A stretch of DNA of 24,035 bases from NCBI GenBank assembly GCA_015499995.1, contig JADNRV010000577.1, forward strand, positions 1 through 24,035, written 5' to 3'. This stretch comes from Flammula alnicola. Taxonomy: Eukaryota > Basidiomycota > Agaricomycetes > Agaricales > Strophariaceae. Both the position numbers and the translations under genes were made by a program. Shown here one piece after another: positions 1 to 9,769 of this stretch; within the stretch, counting starts at the first letter, position 1; each line of letters begins with the position of its first letter. The notes beneath the pieces were generated by a model that saw only the letters and a list, made by a program, of their open reading frames with translations, was not told the DNA's origin and searched no databases.

Positions 1-1217
1 ATTCAGAGAGCTGCCTCATATGACATCGGGGTGTTGATAGGTCAGACATGCTCAATCCATATAACTATCATACATCCCAGTTATACTGAGACGTGGTGTT
101 TCAGATCTTCACGCCGCTCCTGGAAAGCAAAACAATGACTCCCATGCAGGAACATCGGACAAGGCAAACTTCTTCAATGATCCGCACAACCAAAAGCACA
201 CTATCCACGTTCTCCGGTCTCTCGTCAACAATCTTCATCAGTTTACAAACTCCTTCGACCCTCCATTGCTTAATATAATCGGTATCGAGCTTATAAACGA
301 GCCTTGCCCTCCATCGGACCACGCTCTCCAGACGTGGTATTCGTCGGCGATTTCCACTCTGCGATCACTCGACCCAAGTCTTCCGATTTACTTAGGTGAA
401 TGTTGGCGAACAGAGGCTTACGCTGACTTTATTTCCCATCTTCCCACATCCTCCGCTTTGACTGTGCTCGACCATCACCTTTATCGTTGCTTCACGTCTT
501 CCGACACCTCCGCTTCAGCTGAAGACCACGCGCGTTCTTTAGCGGATCCTTCTGCTACCACGCCGAGAATGTTAGCAAGCGCCGCTGAGAAAGCAGGTCG
601 AGCTGGAGGTGGAATTGTCATCGGAGAATGGTCGGGCGCGTTGAATCCAGGTTCGTTGAGAGGAGTGCCTGGGGAACAGAAAAGCTATGTGAACGCCCAG
701 TTGAACCTTTTCGAGAGGGTGTGCGCAGGTTGGTTTTTCTGGACGTATAAGAAGCAACACCCCGGAGATACAGGGTGGAGCTTTCGCGATGCGGTCGAGA
801 GAAACATTTTTCCAAGCTTTGTTGGTATCAAGCCTCGCACACTAACCCAGGAAGAGTACGATGCACAGAAGGCGGCCCGTGACTCAATGAAGGATAAGGC
901 CCTAGGTACGTCGTCCTTAATTCGGCCAGTCATTGCGTTTCTGACCCTGCCATGCAGCAGAGCACGTTGGATATTGGTCGAAATATCCGGGCAAATACGA
1001 TCATTCTCGCTTCGCGGAGGGATACACGATCGGTTGGGATGACGCCTTTACATTCATCTGTTCGACAGCGTCGAGTTCAAAGACAATCAACCAAATCGGA
1101 TTCAAAGGAGCCTGGGCACGTAAGCGAACCCAAGACCACGGAAAGAATTACTGGGAATTCGAGACAGGTTTCATTCAGGCGGCCAATGAAGCAACGGCGT
1201 ACTATAACCAGCGTTGA
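1..1217 (+). CDS. Glycoside hydrolase family 5 protein (exo-1,3-beta-glucanase-like), 5'-truncated by window edge
   Basis: Likely hydrolyses beta-1,3-glucan-type polysaccharide in cell-wall turnover. Proposed exons are <1-40, 105-905 and 958-1217. Joining exon 1 to exon 2 restores the GH5 strand VLIDLHAAPGKQN. The third exon continues as EHVGYWSKYPGKYDHSRF and ends at TGA 1215-1217. The visible part is 366 residues. The family's acid/base glutamate is in ELINEP (about base 290) and the nucleophile glutamate is in VIGEWSGALNPGS (about base 620). WFFWTYK and TGWSF are also typical of the family. The visible catalytic core looks intact. It resembles the Exg3-like fungal glucan 1,3-beta-glucosidases, but that subfamily call is from memory of motifs only. 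Whether a signal peptide exists cannot be seen, because the N-terminus lies outside the window. The gene converges on the F-box gene, with 61 bp between stop codons. Confidence 0.88.
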
Positions 1218-1278
1218 AGTCCATGTATGTACTACGAATAATGTACGGCGTGTAAAAAAACAGTAAACATCTTGCATA

Positions 1279-2523
1279 CTACTCGTGTGGTGAGTTGTAC
1301 CTAACCCGCACTTCTTTTCCCCCAAACCGCCCGCATCGTACCTCCATCAACGTTACTAGCGAGGACAAACACTGTGTCGGCCCGCGCGTCCAACGTTGAT
1401 ACCATATCTCCGTCACCATCGTCCATTCGTATGCGATGTCGACACATATAAGATGCTGACACATCGAAAATAGGTCTTGTACCAGGCTCTCGCGATCTTC
1501 AAGGGGGATTGGGAGGTGATTACTGCCCCATTTGAACGAAAAGACGAGTTCTTGCAGGTTTTTCAGCCCCTTGATCAACATGAGTTCCTGGGAATTCAAA
1601 ATCGAAATAGATGAGCCTAACGGAGAAGAGGTCTTTAATGGAGGAAGGGAAATCACATCAGATAGGAGCCCGACCAGCTCCAACTTCTGGAGGGAATGCA
1701 GGTGGTCTACAACCATACAGAAATGCGGGCGAGAGAAGTAGCCTCCGAACGAGAGCGTACGCAGGCGCCCTAATTCGAGATCTAAATGGATCATGGGGTC
1801 GTTATTGAAATCTTGGAGCTCGGGTACCCATGATACCTCGGTGATACGACGACCTGGAAGAAACGATTCAAGTGTAATGCGATTCCCTCCGAGCGAGGTC
1901 AAGTTGGGACAGCAAGCACTGGAATAGGTCCTCCCTCTCTTTGATTCGAGGTAGAGATGCCTCAAACTGTGTTGTTGGACCAGGAACTGACTCATTATCT
2001 CCCCTTCTGAATGGTTCGCCCAATGGAGCCCCTCGAGCTGGAAAGGAGAATCGAGCAGCAGCTCAGCGGCTGGGTGGCCACCGAATGCGCGAAAATGGAA
2101 CACTTTCAGGTTCGTCATCTTCCGGAGGCCTGAATAGAGGAGATCCCAGAGCGGGTTCTCCTTATAGTGGACAATATTAATGCTGTGGTAGACCTGTACG
2201 AGACCAGCAAGGCGGGGGTTTTGGTTGATTGTACTGAGGAAAGCTATGTGTTGGGGAACGTCACTACCGTCGTCAAGGACGCTGTACAGCTGTCTTTCTG
2301 CATCTGCGCGGAGAATTCTGGACGTCACGGACAGCGCTAACAGTGTTGGTCGGTGCTCGAGGTGCTCGATGATGGGGCGGAATAACTCCGGTGGTATTCT
2401 ACGCGTCGACAAAGGAGTACCGTGGTTCTCAGATACTTGTGCGATAACGATTTATCAGTTAACAAGGAACTCAGAACCGACAGAGCACATACTCAAGTCT
2501 TCGCGATGCCCCTCGATTGCCAT
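1279..2523 (-). CDS. F-box protein with LRR-like C-terminal region
   Basis: Probable substrate receptor of an SCF ubiquitin ligase; F-box families are large and fast-evolving in mushrooms. The main reading frame runs from 2435 to the stop at 1279 and has no ATG near its N-terminus. A short first exon repairs this: ATG at 2523-2521 (MAIEGHREDL), a donor GTATGT at 2492, a 57-nt intron and an acceptor AG at 2437-2436 join in frame to give 395 residues. The F-box is around residues 24-60 (IPPELFRPIIEHLEHRPTLLALSVTSR). The rest has leucine-rich stretches such as TNLKVFHFRAF, LRHLYLESK and LHSLQKLELVGL, which resemble the degenerate LRRs of fungal F-box proteins. The start exon is inferred and the acceptor (ACAAG) is only moderate, so the start is less certain than the body. 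The substrate is unknown. Confidence 0.82.
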
Positions 2524-4120
2524 TTAGGAAGCGTATTCAGATCCAGAAGATGAGGGACGCAGTTAACGTTGAAGCTCGAGCGTTGAGATATGTCAGTCGG
2601 TCAGCGATCACCTGACACCGAACACCGAGGTAAACATCGGGGAGCGAGGAAGAAATCTTTACTTTGGCAGATTAAGGCAAACAACCTGATGGACGTGGGA
2701 TGGATGGGGTACACAGTTGGGAGGAGTCAGGACCGTCGAGACTCGACACAGCGTTGAAAATAGGCAAACCTATCGTGCGAAGGAAGTCTAAAGATGGATC
2801 CAGACATACACGGCGGAAAGATGAGCCAGATTTGACTGAATGATGCACTGTGAGCCAGCTGGACAGGCAGAAAGAGAGGAGGCATAAACGACACGCAGCA
2901 AGAGAACGAGAGTGTGTTGGATAGAGTTTACTTAGAGCCTTCGAGACGGACGACCTTGCAAGAGCTGGTTGATGATTTATTTTGGACTTCAATGCAGGAA
3001 ATTGGAATCATTCGTTTGATCCCAGGAGCAAGGCCGTCGGCCGCAGTCCTCCAGGCTCCAGCACTGGCAGAGCAGTACTTGTCCTCCGCAGTCCAGTCAT
3101 GGGGATTTTTGTCGTGTGTTTGTCCAAGTCGAGACCTCCATAATAATAAAAATAATTACGTACACGTTTCTTCGAGCTTATGAGTAAGCTCGTGACCAAC
3201 TCCTTTCGAACTCCGCAGGGTACTCCAGGAAACGGCTGGGATTTTTATGTTGTGCATGCATGATAGAGCAAAATTTCGTTGTCCGGCGCTTATTTAGCCG
3301 GCTCTGCGTTATGTAAAAAAAGAACCGATCCCAGCCACATCAATGATAAAAACAGTGGGCTCTAGGCTCTACCACATAACTAGCCTGCGGAAGATATTTC
3401 GCGTTTATAGGTCATTACATGCAACTTTAAGCGGCGGCTACTTGGTCGTGTTCAGAAAGGTTCAACCGGTCGAACGTTCGACGTTCAAGCTTTCAAGCTC
3501 AATGACAAGAGCGATAGGGGCGGACATGATGACGCAACCTTGAGTGAGTGTGCATTTCTATTTGAAAATCAGTAACCATCATTCCCCTCTAATCTTCCAC
3601 ATTCCCTTCTATTGAAGTTCTACTTATTGAAATTACCATCCATTTTAAGGAATGTTACTCCACTGAATCTGATCCTTGTCAACCAGCTTGCTCCGGTCAG
3701 TCCTCTATCTTTTTGTCGCCCAGCCAGAAGACTCTTAGGTGGCACTCATGCCTACGCAGGTTGCACTAGGTCGTACCATTACCGTTCGTAAATTGGATTT
3801 CTCTTATCAGTAACGAACGCCGAGCGCGACCACGCGCAACCTAGCGCCCAGGGCAGGAACAACATGATCCAAAAGTACATGTGATGTGATCGATTCTGAT
3901 CGATTGCACGTCTAATCCCGATTACAAAACTGATCTCCAGGCCGACGGTCTAGTTTTATGTAGATCCATAACCCCACTACGTCGGGGAGCGAAGTTTTTT
4001 TTTTGTGCGGCGCGCACGTTACTCCTCGTCGCAAGTAGAAAGTTGGAACTATTCACACGGCGCACCATCCACTGCCCTCTATACCTTCCCCTGCGGTATT
4101 CGCTGTATAATCCTCCCGAC
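2524..4120. other. Intergenic stretch, no convincing gene
   Basis: About 1.6 kb between the F-box gene start and the DUF6534 gene. The open frames here begin at non-ATG codons or are short, and none shows a known family. One plus-strand frame (2854-3183) contains a stretch around 2914-3000 that looks faintly like the C-terminal end of a protein kinase; it is discussed as a finding and not called a gene. There is a perfect 14-bp palindrome at 3469-3482 (GTCGAACGTTCGAC) and a hairpin at 3173-3192. No tRNA or rRNA was recognised. Confidence 0.6.
3173..3192. repeat. Perfect short inverted repeat (8-bp arms, 4-nt loop)
   Basis: CGAGCTTA and TAAGCTCG are separated by TGAG. It lies in the gene-free stretch and could form a hairpin in RNA or DNA. 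No function is evident, and it may be chance. Confidence 0.5.
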
Positions 4121-5677
4121 ATGCAAATTACCGTCGGAAACACTATAGGTGCACTTGAAATCGGGTCAATCGTCGCGGTATTCCTCTTCGGGATCGTTAC
4201 ACTGCAATGTCATGTCTATTTCTCGCGTTTCGGGGATGATCGACCAGCATTCAGAGTACTTGTGAGTATTGAATTTTATATTGATAAAACTTACGTGACG
4301 AATCTTGTACGCGGAAGGTCGCGTCTATCTGGTAAGTGTAGCTGTAGTTCCGCATATCCTCAGACTGACACTGTCCTGATTTTCTAGGCTTCTAGAACTG
4401 GGACATACAATTGCGCTGACATACCAAGTCTACAACCTTACGATTATGCTTTATGGGAAGCCGCAGGGTGCGCTCAGATTTCCGGCTTTTGGTGTAGTGA
4501 CGATCTTGGGAGGGCTTATCACGACGCTGGTTCAGGTGAGCTCCGAGCTTCTTGGTAGGCAATTCAGCCTAACCTCTATCTTTTGTCTGAATAGACCTTC
4601 TTCGCCTACCGAGTGTGGACCGTTCTTCCCAATCCATGGCGCTTCATCGGAGTGGGGGCAGCGTTGGCGTCATGTGTGCGGTGCATTATGGCCATTTACG
4701 CTGGGGTGAAGGTCATTACCCTGCCGACTTATTACACGTTCGCTACCGAATTCAGTCCATTTATCACGGCGCTCCTCGCCATGGGAGCCGCAATCGATCT
4801 CACTATCGCCGCTAGCATGGTTTACTTTTTGTTTCACAGGCGGGAAAAGTCTTTGAGCAGGTGCGAATTGATATGTTGCGGGTATCCTATTAAATGTTCA
4901 TGTTGCGTGTAGGGTGACGAGGCTTATTGACCGTCTGATTGCATTCACTATCCGTGAGCAACATTCTCCGAGTTTTTTACTTCCCTGCCTTACTTTTCTT
5001 AATGAATTAGGCACCGGTCTTATCACCAGGTCTGTCCCAATTATATTCCGATTTATTCAAATCTAACCGCCGAGTCGTAGCCTTGCCGCTGTTGCGGTTC
5101 TCATTCTCGTAAGTGTATTCCATCTCGGCTTCGTGAGGAGGCGGTTTCTGACGTGCTTTGCAGTTCCGGACCATGCCCTTGAACCGTAAGCGTACACGAC
5201 TTTCCGCTCTATGCAGAATTTACTCATTATATCTCACTTCCAAAGTCATTTATATATCTACATATATGTCGCTGGCGAAACGTACGTCTCTCCGTGATCA
5301 GCCTACCGTTCTGTAGCTCATAGGATAACTGTTGCAGTGTATACGAACTCTCTCCTTTCTACGTAAGAGCACCTCGTCTCGTGCCCAACCGACGTCCTCA
5401 TGTGCCCGATTTTCTCCAGGCTGAACGCACGGAGCTCATTGAGAGACACCGTTGCGAAATCAGTCTCCGTGGAGGTCCCCCGCCCGACCGTGACCAGACT
5501 TCGTCGAGCGACGTCCTCCTCAGGCTCGAGAAGCGGTCCCGCTGAACCAGTGAGTCACTAAATTTTGCTATCGCTGCTTTGTCCGCCTGGTCTTATTACA
5601 GTTTGTAGTTCAAGAATCCGATATCTATTGAGATGCAGACGACCACGGAGTTCAAAACCGATGATTCTTATTATTAG
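4121..5677 (+). CDS. DUF6534-type seven-helix membrane protein, 12 exons with several micro-exons
   Basis: Member of the large mushroom family of multi-pass proteins of unknown function (DUF6534). Exons: 4121-4261, 4318-4331, 4388-4535, 4595-4860, 4913-4953, 5011-5029, 5081-5108, 5164-5185, 5246-5281, 5338-5362, 5420-5549, 5609-5677. This gives 312 residues with the frame kept through every junction. Family hallmarks appear in order: an N-terminal helix (GALEIGSIVAVFLFGIVTLQ), TFFAYRVW (split from LVQ by an intron), a later helix with AAIDLTIAASMVYFLFHRR, then the conserved RLIDRLIAFTIRTGLITS, LYTNSLLSTLNAR and a soluble tail ending TEFKTDDSYY. The last intron has two acceptors 7 nt apart (TTACAG, then TTTGTAG). 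Only the second gives the family-like tail; the first gives a nine-residue tail. The fifth to tenth exons are only 19-41 nt. The splice model is inferred, but the protein match is strong. Confidence 0.85.
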
Positions 5678-6363
5678 GTGTGCATCATAAATGGAATAAA
5701 TCAGATTCTTTGGAGCTAACGGTCTCGGTGGTCGGTGTTCCAGCGTAACAGCCAGACTGCTTACTGTAAGAGAGCCATTTTCTATTTATACAGCGAGTTC
5801 TACTCTTCGCAGCAAATACCCACTGCTATCCGAGATAATGTATTATACAGATAATGTATTATACCACCGTGCTGCTTAGTGTTAACTTCATAGTCATATT
5901 TTTGAGCTCTAGGAGCCCGCGATTATTGGAATAAACGTTCGAAGAGACCAGAGTTCGAGAATGGTCGCAGGAGTCCAGGAAGATTATATATCCCATCCAG
6001 CGTAAATATAGATCTGCCACACGGATTTCATGGGAAGCAGCGTCCACAAGAAGATATTTAACGGGACCCTGACGGCTGCTTCGCAATGCAAATAGGGATT
6101 ATATTTAGAATATGGTGAAGATGTTTTTACGGATACAAGATAAAGCAACGGGATAGCATGCAATGATGATGATACAATTTTCCTTGGTTTAGTAATATGG
6201 ATTGTGTCCACGCATTTGCATTTAGTTCATGTGAATGACCGGATCCAAGAGAGAGAAGGAGACGCCTCTTCACAGTCGGCAGTTGGGCTTGGCCTCGGTG
6301 TTTCATCATCGTCATAAGGAACCGCATCGCTAAGACTGATGGCGGTGACGATGGAGGATAGTT
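5678..6363. other. Intergenic, AT-rich, between tail-to-tail genes
   Basis: Lies between two convergent genes, so it should hold both 3' UTRs and polyadenylation signals. The middle (about 5830-6220) is AT-rich and carries a tandem 16-bp duplication. The open frames are short and unconvincing. No gene was seen. Confidence 0.55.
5833..5864. repeat. Perfect tandem duplication of a 16-bp unit
   Basis: AGATAATGTATTATAC occurs twice head to tail without a mismatch (5833-5848, 5849-5864). Two exact copies suggest a recent slippage duplication in AT-rich non-coding DNA. The unit includes the near-palindrome GTATTATAC. Confidence 0.8.
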
Positions 6364-7542
6364 CTAGGGGTGTGGGTGTGCCATCGACCTGGATCGCGCG
6401 CGGGCTGGACTGGAAGGCGCCGCAGTGGAGCGGCGTTTCTCGTCGTGAAGGAGAGAACGGAGGCGGGCACGCGCGCTCCTGGGTGAGTGGGTTCGTCGAG
6501 GGGGTGGTGACAGGAGATCCGAAGGACGGTTGGTTAAAGAGTCAGTAAGCGACAGCGATGAGAGAAAGGGCGAGGATGGTGATCGTTGTATAGACGAGGC
6601 CGATGTAGGAGGAGAAGGCGCATCACGAAGAGGGAATGGAACGAGAGGACTAGTCGTGTGCCGACGGGTGAGATGTCGTGTAGGAAGAGGCTTGCCTCGC
6701 AACGTCACATCCGATGTCCAGGTGTTGGGTAGTTCCGTAGATACCGTCTCCGGAGAGGATTCCGGTGAAGGTGATGCTGATGCAACGATATACGAAGGAA
6801 TGGGCGTCAATCCAGGAGGACCAAGGGTCGTCACCCGACCTCTTCCCAATCCAATGTGACGAGCTTCATCTGGTGGAGCGACTTGAGGAGCTGAGTCGAT
6901 CTTGCTAGTCACACTAGCTTCGTGGGTTGCATTACCCTCTGAAGGGTCTGAACGCCGCTGGAAGAGGCCCTTAACGGGAGAACGTGAGTGGGTGCCATCT
7001 CGGTGCCGACATGGCGCCTCCTGGGCAGTAGGGAGCGGTTTGGATGAGAGAAGTGGAGAAGGAAATGCAGGTCTTTGGTGAACTGAAGAAGAAACTCGTA
7101 TTGTCTCATCTGGTGAGAAGGATGCCAGATCCGCGTTGGAAAGGACGACGAAGGTGCCTTTCTTCGCAGTGGAATGAGAAGGCGCAGCAACGTGGCTGGC
7201 ACGACGCTGCGGAGGCTGTACGAGCGTCTATATGATCAAAAAATTCTTCTCTGTAGAACAAGAGTGGCGCACCTGGAACTTTCGAAGAGCAGATTGCGTC
7301 CAGCGGAGACCGTCGAGGTCAGCAAATTCTGCCTTGACGGACTTGAAGGGCTTTAGAAGCATTTGTCGTTGTTCCTAGGGTTACTTCTGGTTGGCAGGAA
7401 GGAAATATGACCACCCAGAAAAAAAATTCACCTCAGTCATCTTCAAAGCTTCTGCTTCCTCTGCTGCGAGCTCCCTCTCAGCCTCCAATAGCCGTTGTTT
7501 ACGTTGCTCAGCACGAGTGGCGTGTAGTTGTTCGAGAGACAT
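6364..7542 (-). CDS. Unrecognised 350-aa protein: N-terminal coiled coil, basic Ser/Pro-rich disordered tail
   Basis: I do not recognise this gene. The model has three exons on the minus strand: 7542-7432, 7350-7273 and 7227-6364. The introns are GTGAAT...AAG and GTGCGC...TAG. Exons 1 and 2 are whole-codon, and exon 3 stays open for 287 codons, which supports the model. Residues 1-37 (MSLEQLHATRAEQRKQRLLE onward) are highly charged and heptad-like, probably a coiled coil. Residues 38-63 include FADLDGLRWTQSALRKFQ, the most sequence-specific part. A segment KKGTFVVLSNADLASFSPDE follows, and the rest is rich in Ser, Pro, Arg and Thr and probably disordered. No transmembrane segment or signal peptide was seen. 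It is divergent from PCNA across 253 bp, so shared cell-cycle control is plausible but not shown. QSALRKFQ resembles a PCNA-binding PIP box (QxxL/I/MxxFF/YY) but lacks the last aromatic residue. Confidence 0.68.
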
Positions 7543-7795
7543 CCTGAATTTGTTGTCGTATAGAGTCGTAAAGTTTGTCGTAAGTATGTATATTCTAGGG
7601 AAAGTGAGAAAGACAAGAAAAAAAGAGATAATAGGAGAGAGTGTGTCAAAGTTTCGGGTTGAGCGCTGTGACCCGTGACGTGACAGACCGTGGAACCAGT
7701 GGTGTCCCTCAATTTTGCTTTGAACGCGTCTTTCTTCCTTCCATCATATCCCTCGCCTTCTCTATACACGCGTTTTCCTCTCATATTCTCTCAAA
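7543..7795. promoter_or_regulatory. Bidirectional promoter of PCNA and the orphan gene, with two MCB boxes
   Basis: The 253 bp between two divergent start codons contain ACGCGT at 7724-7729 and 7768-7773, 67 and 23 bp before the PCNA ATG. ACGCGT is the MluI cell-cycle box bound by MBF (Mbp1/Swi6), which drives G1/S transcription of replication genes including PCNA in yeasts. A TGACGT CRE-like core is at 7676-7681. The PCNA start lies in the context TCAAAATG. That these boxes function here is inference from position. Confidence 0.6.
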
Positions 7796-9188
7796 ATGCT
7801 TGACGCTAAGCTCTCAGAAGCTGGAACTCTCAAGAAACTCCTCGATGGTCAGTATTTACGCGCTCTTGCTCACCATGCGTTGCATTCTTGACACCGCGTT
7901 TCTTAGCCATCAAAGAGCTGGTGACGGACGCCAACTTTGAGTGCAACGAGGAGGGTATCGTGCTCCAGGCAATGGACAACTCCCACGTAGCGCTCGTTTC
8001 TGTTAAGTTCGCTGCCCCAGCATTCAAGCGATATCGATGTGATCGCCCCATGCCCCTCGGTGTCAACCTTACAAGTCTCACGAAGGTCCTCAAGTGCGCC
8101 AAGGACGATGATATCTGTACTCTTAAGGCCGCAGATGAAGCAGACGTTCTTAATCTCGTATATGAAGCGAAAAGTGGGTCTTTTTTCGCGTCTTTTCTCC
8201 TTTGACGCGTCGTCTTCGCTGTTCATCCTTTTCCCTAATGTCGCGTCTTTTATAACTTACCTCGCTCTTTATTATAGACTCTGACCGAATTGCTGAATAC
8301 GACATGAAGCTCATGGATATCGATGCCGACACCCTTAACATCCCCGAGACCGAGTACGATGCACGTGTCACAATGCCCGCTGCAGAATTCACTCGCATTG
8401 TACGCGACCTCTCTCAGCTTGGCGAAAGCGTGCGGATAGAGGTCAGCAAAGAGGGAGTCCGCTTCGCAAGCGACGGAGAGGCCGCCAATGGTAGTGTCCT
8501 CCTTCGCCAGTCCGACGGATCTCACATCAGCGGCACGAAGATCATGCCAAAAACCGAGGATACAAACGACGCTGAAGCCGGCGAGGACGACGAGGAAGAA
8601 GGTGGCAGCAGCTCCAAGGAGAAGAAGACAAAGGTCAAGAAGGAGAAAGGCGACGGCGACATCGACATGGAAGATGAGGACAAGGAGAAAGAGGATGAAG
8701 ACGAGGAAGAGTTCAAGCCCAAGTCCGACGAGGAGGGCGAAGAGGAGAAGGACGGGGAAGACGAAGAAGAGGATGAAGAAGAGAACAACAGCAAGAAGAG
8801 GAAAAAGAAGGTTCGTGGCTCTGTATTTCTTTGCTCTCTTTTCTTACATTCCCGTAGGCAACTGCAACCGGCAAGGCTAGCAAAAAGGCCAAGACTTCCA
8901 AGTCAAAGGGCAAGTCGACCGACGACGATGACAGCACTGGCGTTGTGATCGAGATGAACCAACACGTCTCGTTGACATTCTCCCTCAAATACCTCGTCAA
9001 CTTCTCCAAGAGTGCGAGTTTGTCACCCAGGGTCCAGCTCATGATGAGCAATGATGTACCTCTCCTGGTATGCCTCTTCTTTGCATCTAATATTCGTCCG
9101 TCTCCCTAATTCATGTTTCTAGGTCGCCTACGACTTCAGCCAGGGATATATCCGCTACTACCTCGCTCCCAAGATCGGTGACGACTGA
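7796..9188 (+). CDS. PCNA: Proliferating cell nuclear antigen (sliding clamp) with long charged D2-E2 loop insertion
   Basis: Homotrimeric nuclear clamp that tethers DNA polymerase delta and many repair factors to DNA. Exons 7796-7847, 7907-8173, 8278-8810, 8858-9067 and 9123-9188 give 375 residues; human PCNA has 261. Conserved blocks run in order: [20 protein letters not shown] at the N-terminus, the [16 protein letters not shown] core, the interdomain connector near residues 118-135 ([18 protein letters not shown]), [17 protein letters not shown] and the C-terminal [13 protein letters not shown]. Residues about 186-311 replace a short loop (the SQTSNVDKEEEAV region in human) with an Asp/Glu/Lys-rich, low-complexity insertion ending in KKRKKK and [11 protein letters not shown], which look like nuclear-localisation or DNA-contact patches. 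The clamp fold on both sides of the insertion is intact. Intron 2 carries another ACGCGT (8205-8210). The identity is certain; the role of the insertion is not known from sequence. Confidence 0.97.
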
Positions 9189-9769
9189 TCCTCCACTCTT
9201 AACCATACGTTCCTCATGGACCATCCTGATGTCTCTAAAAATCTATACACGTCGCTCGCGTTCTCTTGTCGTATCTGAATTGCACCTCTGTATTCTGTTT
9301 TAGCGAATTGCTACCTGTTTTATAATGCATTTCATTCGGAACGCTATTATCTGCCCTCTACCATCTCAGAATATCGTGTTGAGCGTTCGGCCGAACTTAT
9401 GTTACGCAAAGGGCTTGTCTGTTTCGACCAAGTACGTTAGGTAGATAGTAGATTAGATTAGATTATGTGTGTATGGTCGTGTGTGCCAGCGCGCCGAAAC
9501 GGAGTGTAAAACCCACTCTGACCGCAACGCGACGCCGCCAACATTGTAGAAAGTATGTACGTCCTAACTTGCTTTATTATATACGTCCCCAACCTTCATC
9601 GTACTCGAAAATAGGAACACGTCGTACTGGCGGAGTAGCACGAAAGGCGGACAGTACGTGTATCAGTTTCCAGTCTCACATTTTTATTTCCACTGATCTA
9701 TTTGTAACAGATATCGATAAACCGTTAGAATATCAACACGTCTACCCAGGACCTCCAAGTATACGCCGC
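9189..9769 (+). other. Intergenic: PCNA 3' region and promoter/5' UTR of the auxilin-like gene
   Basis: No gene was seen. A plus-strand frame is open upstream of 9770, but its first in-frame methionines encode nothing family-like and the stretch looks like 5' UTR. A short GATTA x3 microsatellite lies at 9451-9465. Confidence 0.55.

Noticed and set aside
2672..2992. Minus-strand frame of 106 codons near the F-box gene
   Set aside because: Starts at a TTG codon, shows no domain, and overlaps the plus-strand kinase-like trace; neither is convincing.
8522..8794. Minus-strand Ser-rich open frame
   Set aside because: It is the shadow of the Asp/Glu-coding purine tract of PCNA exon 3.
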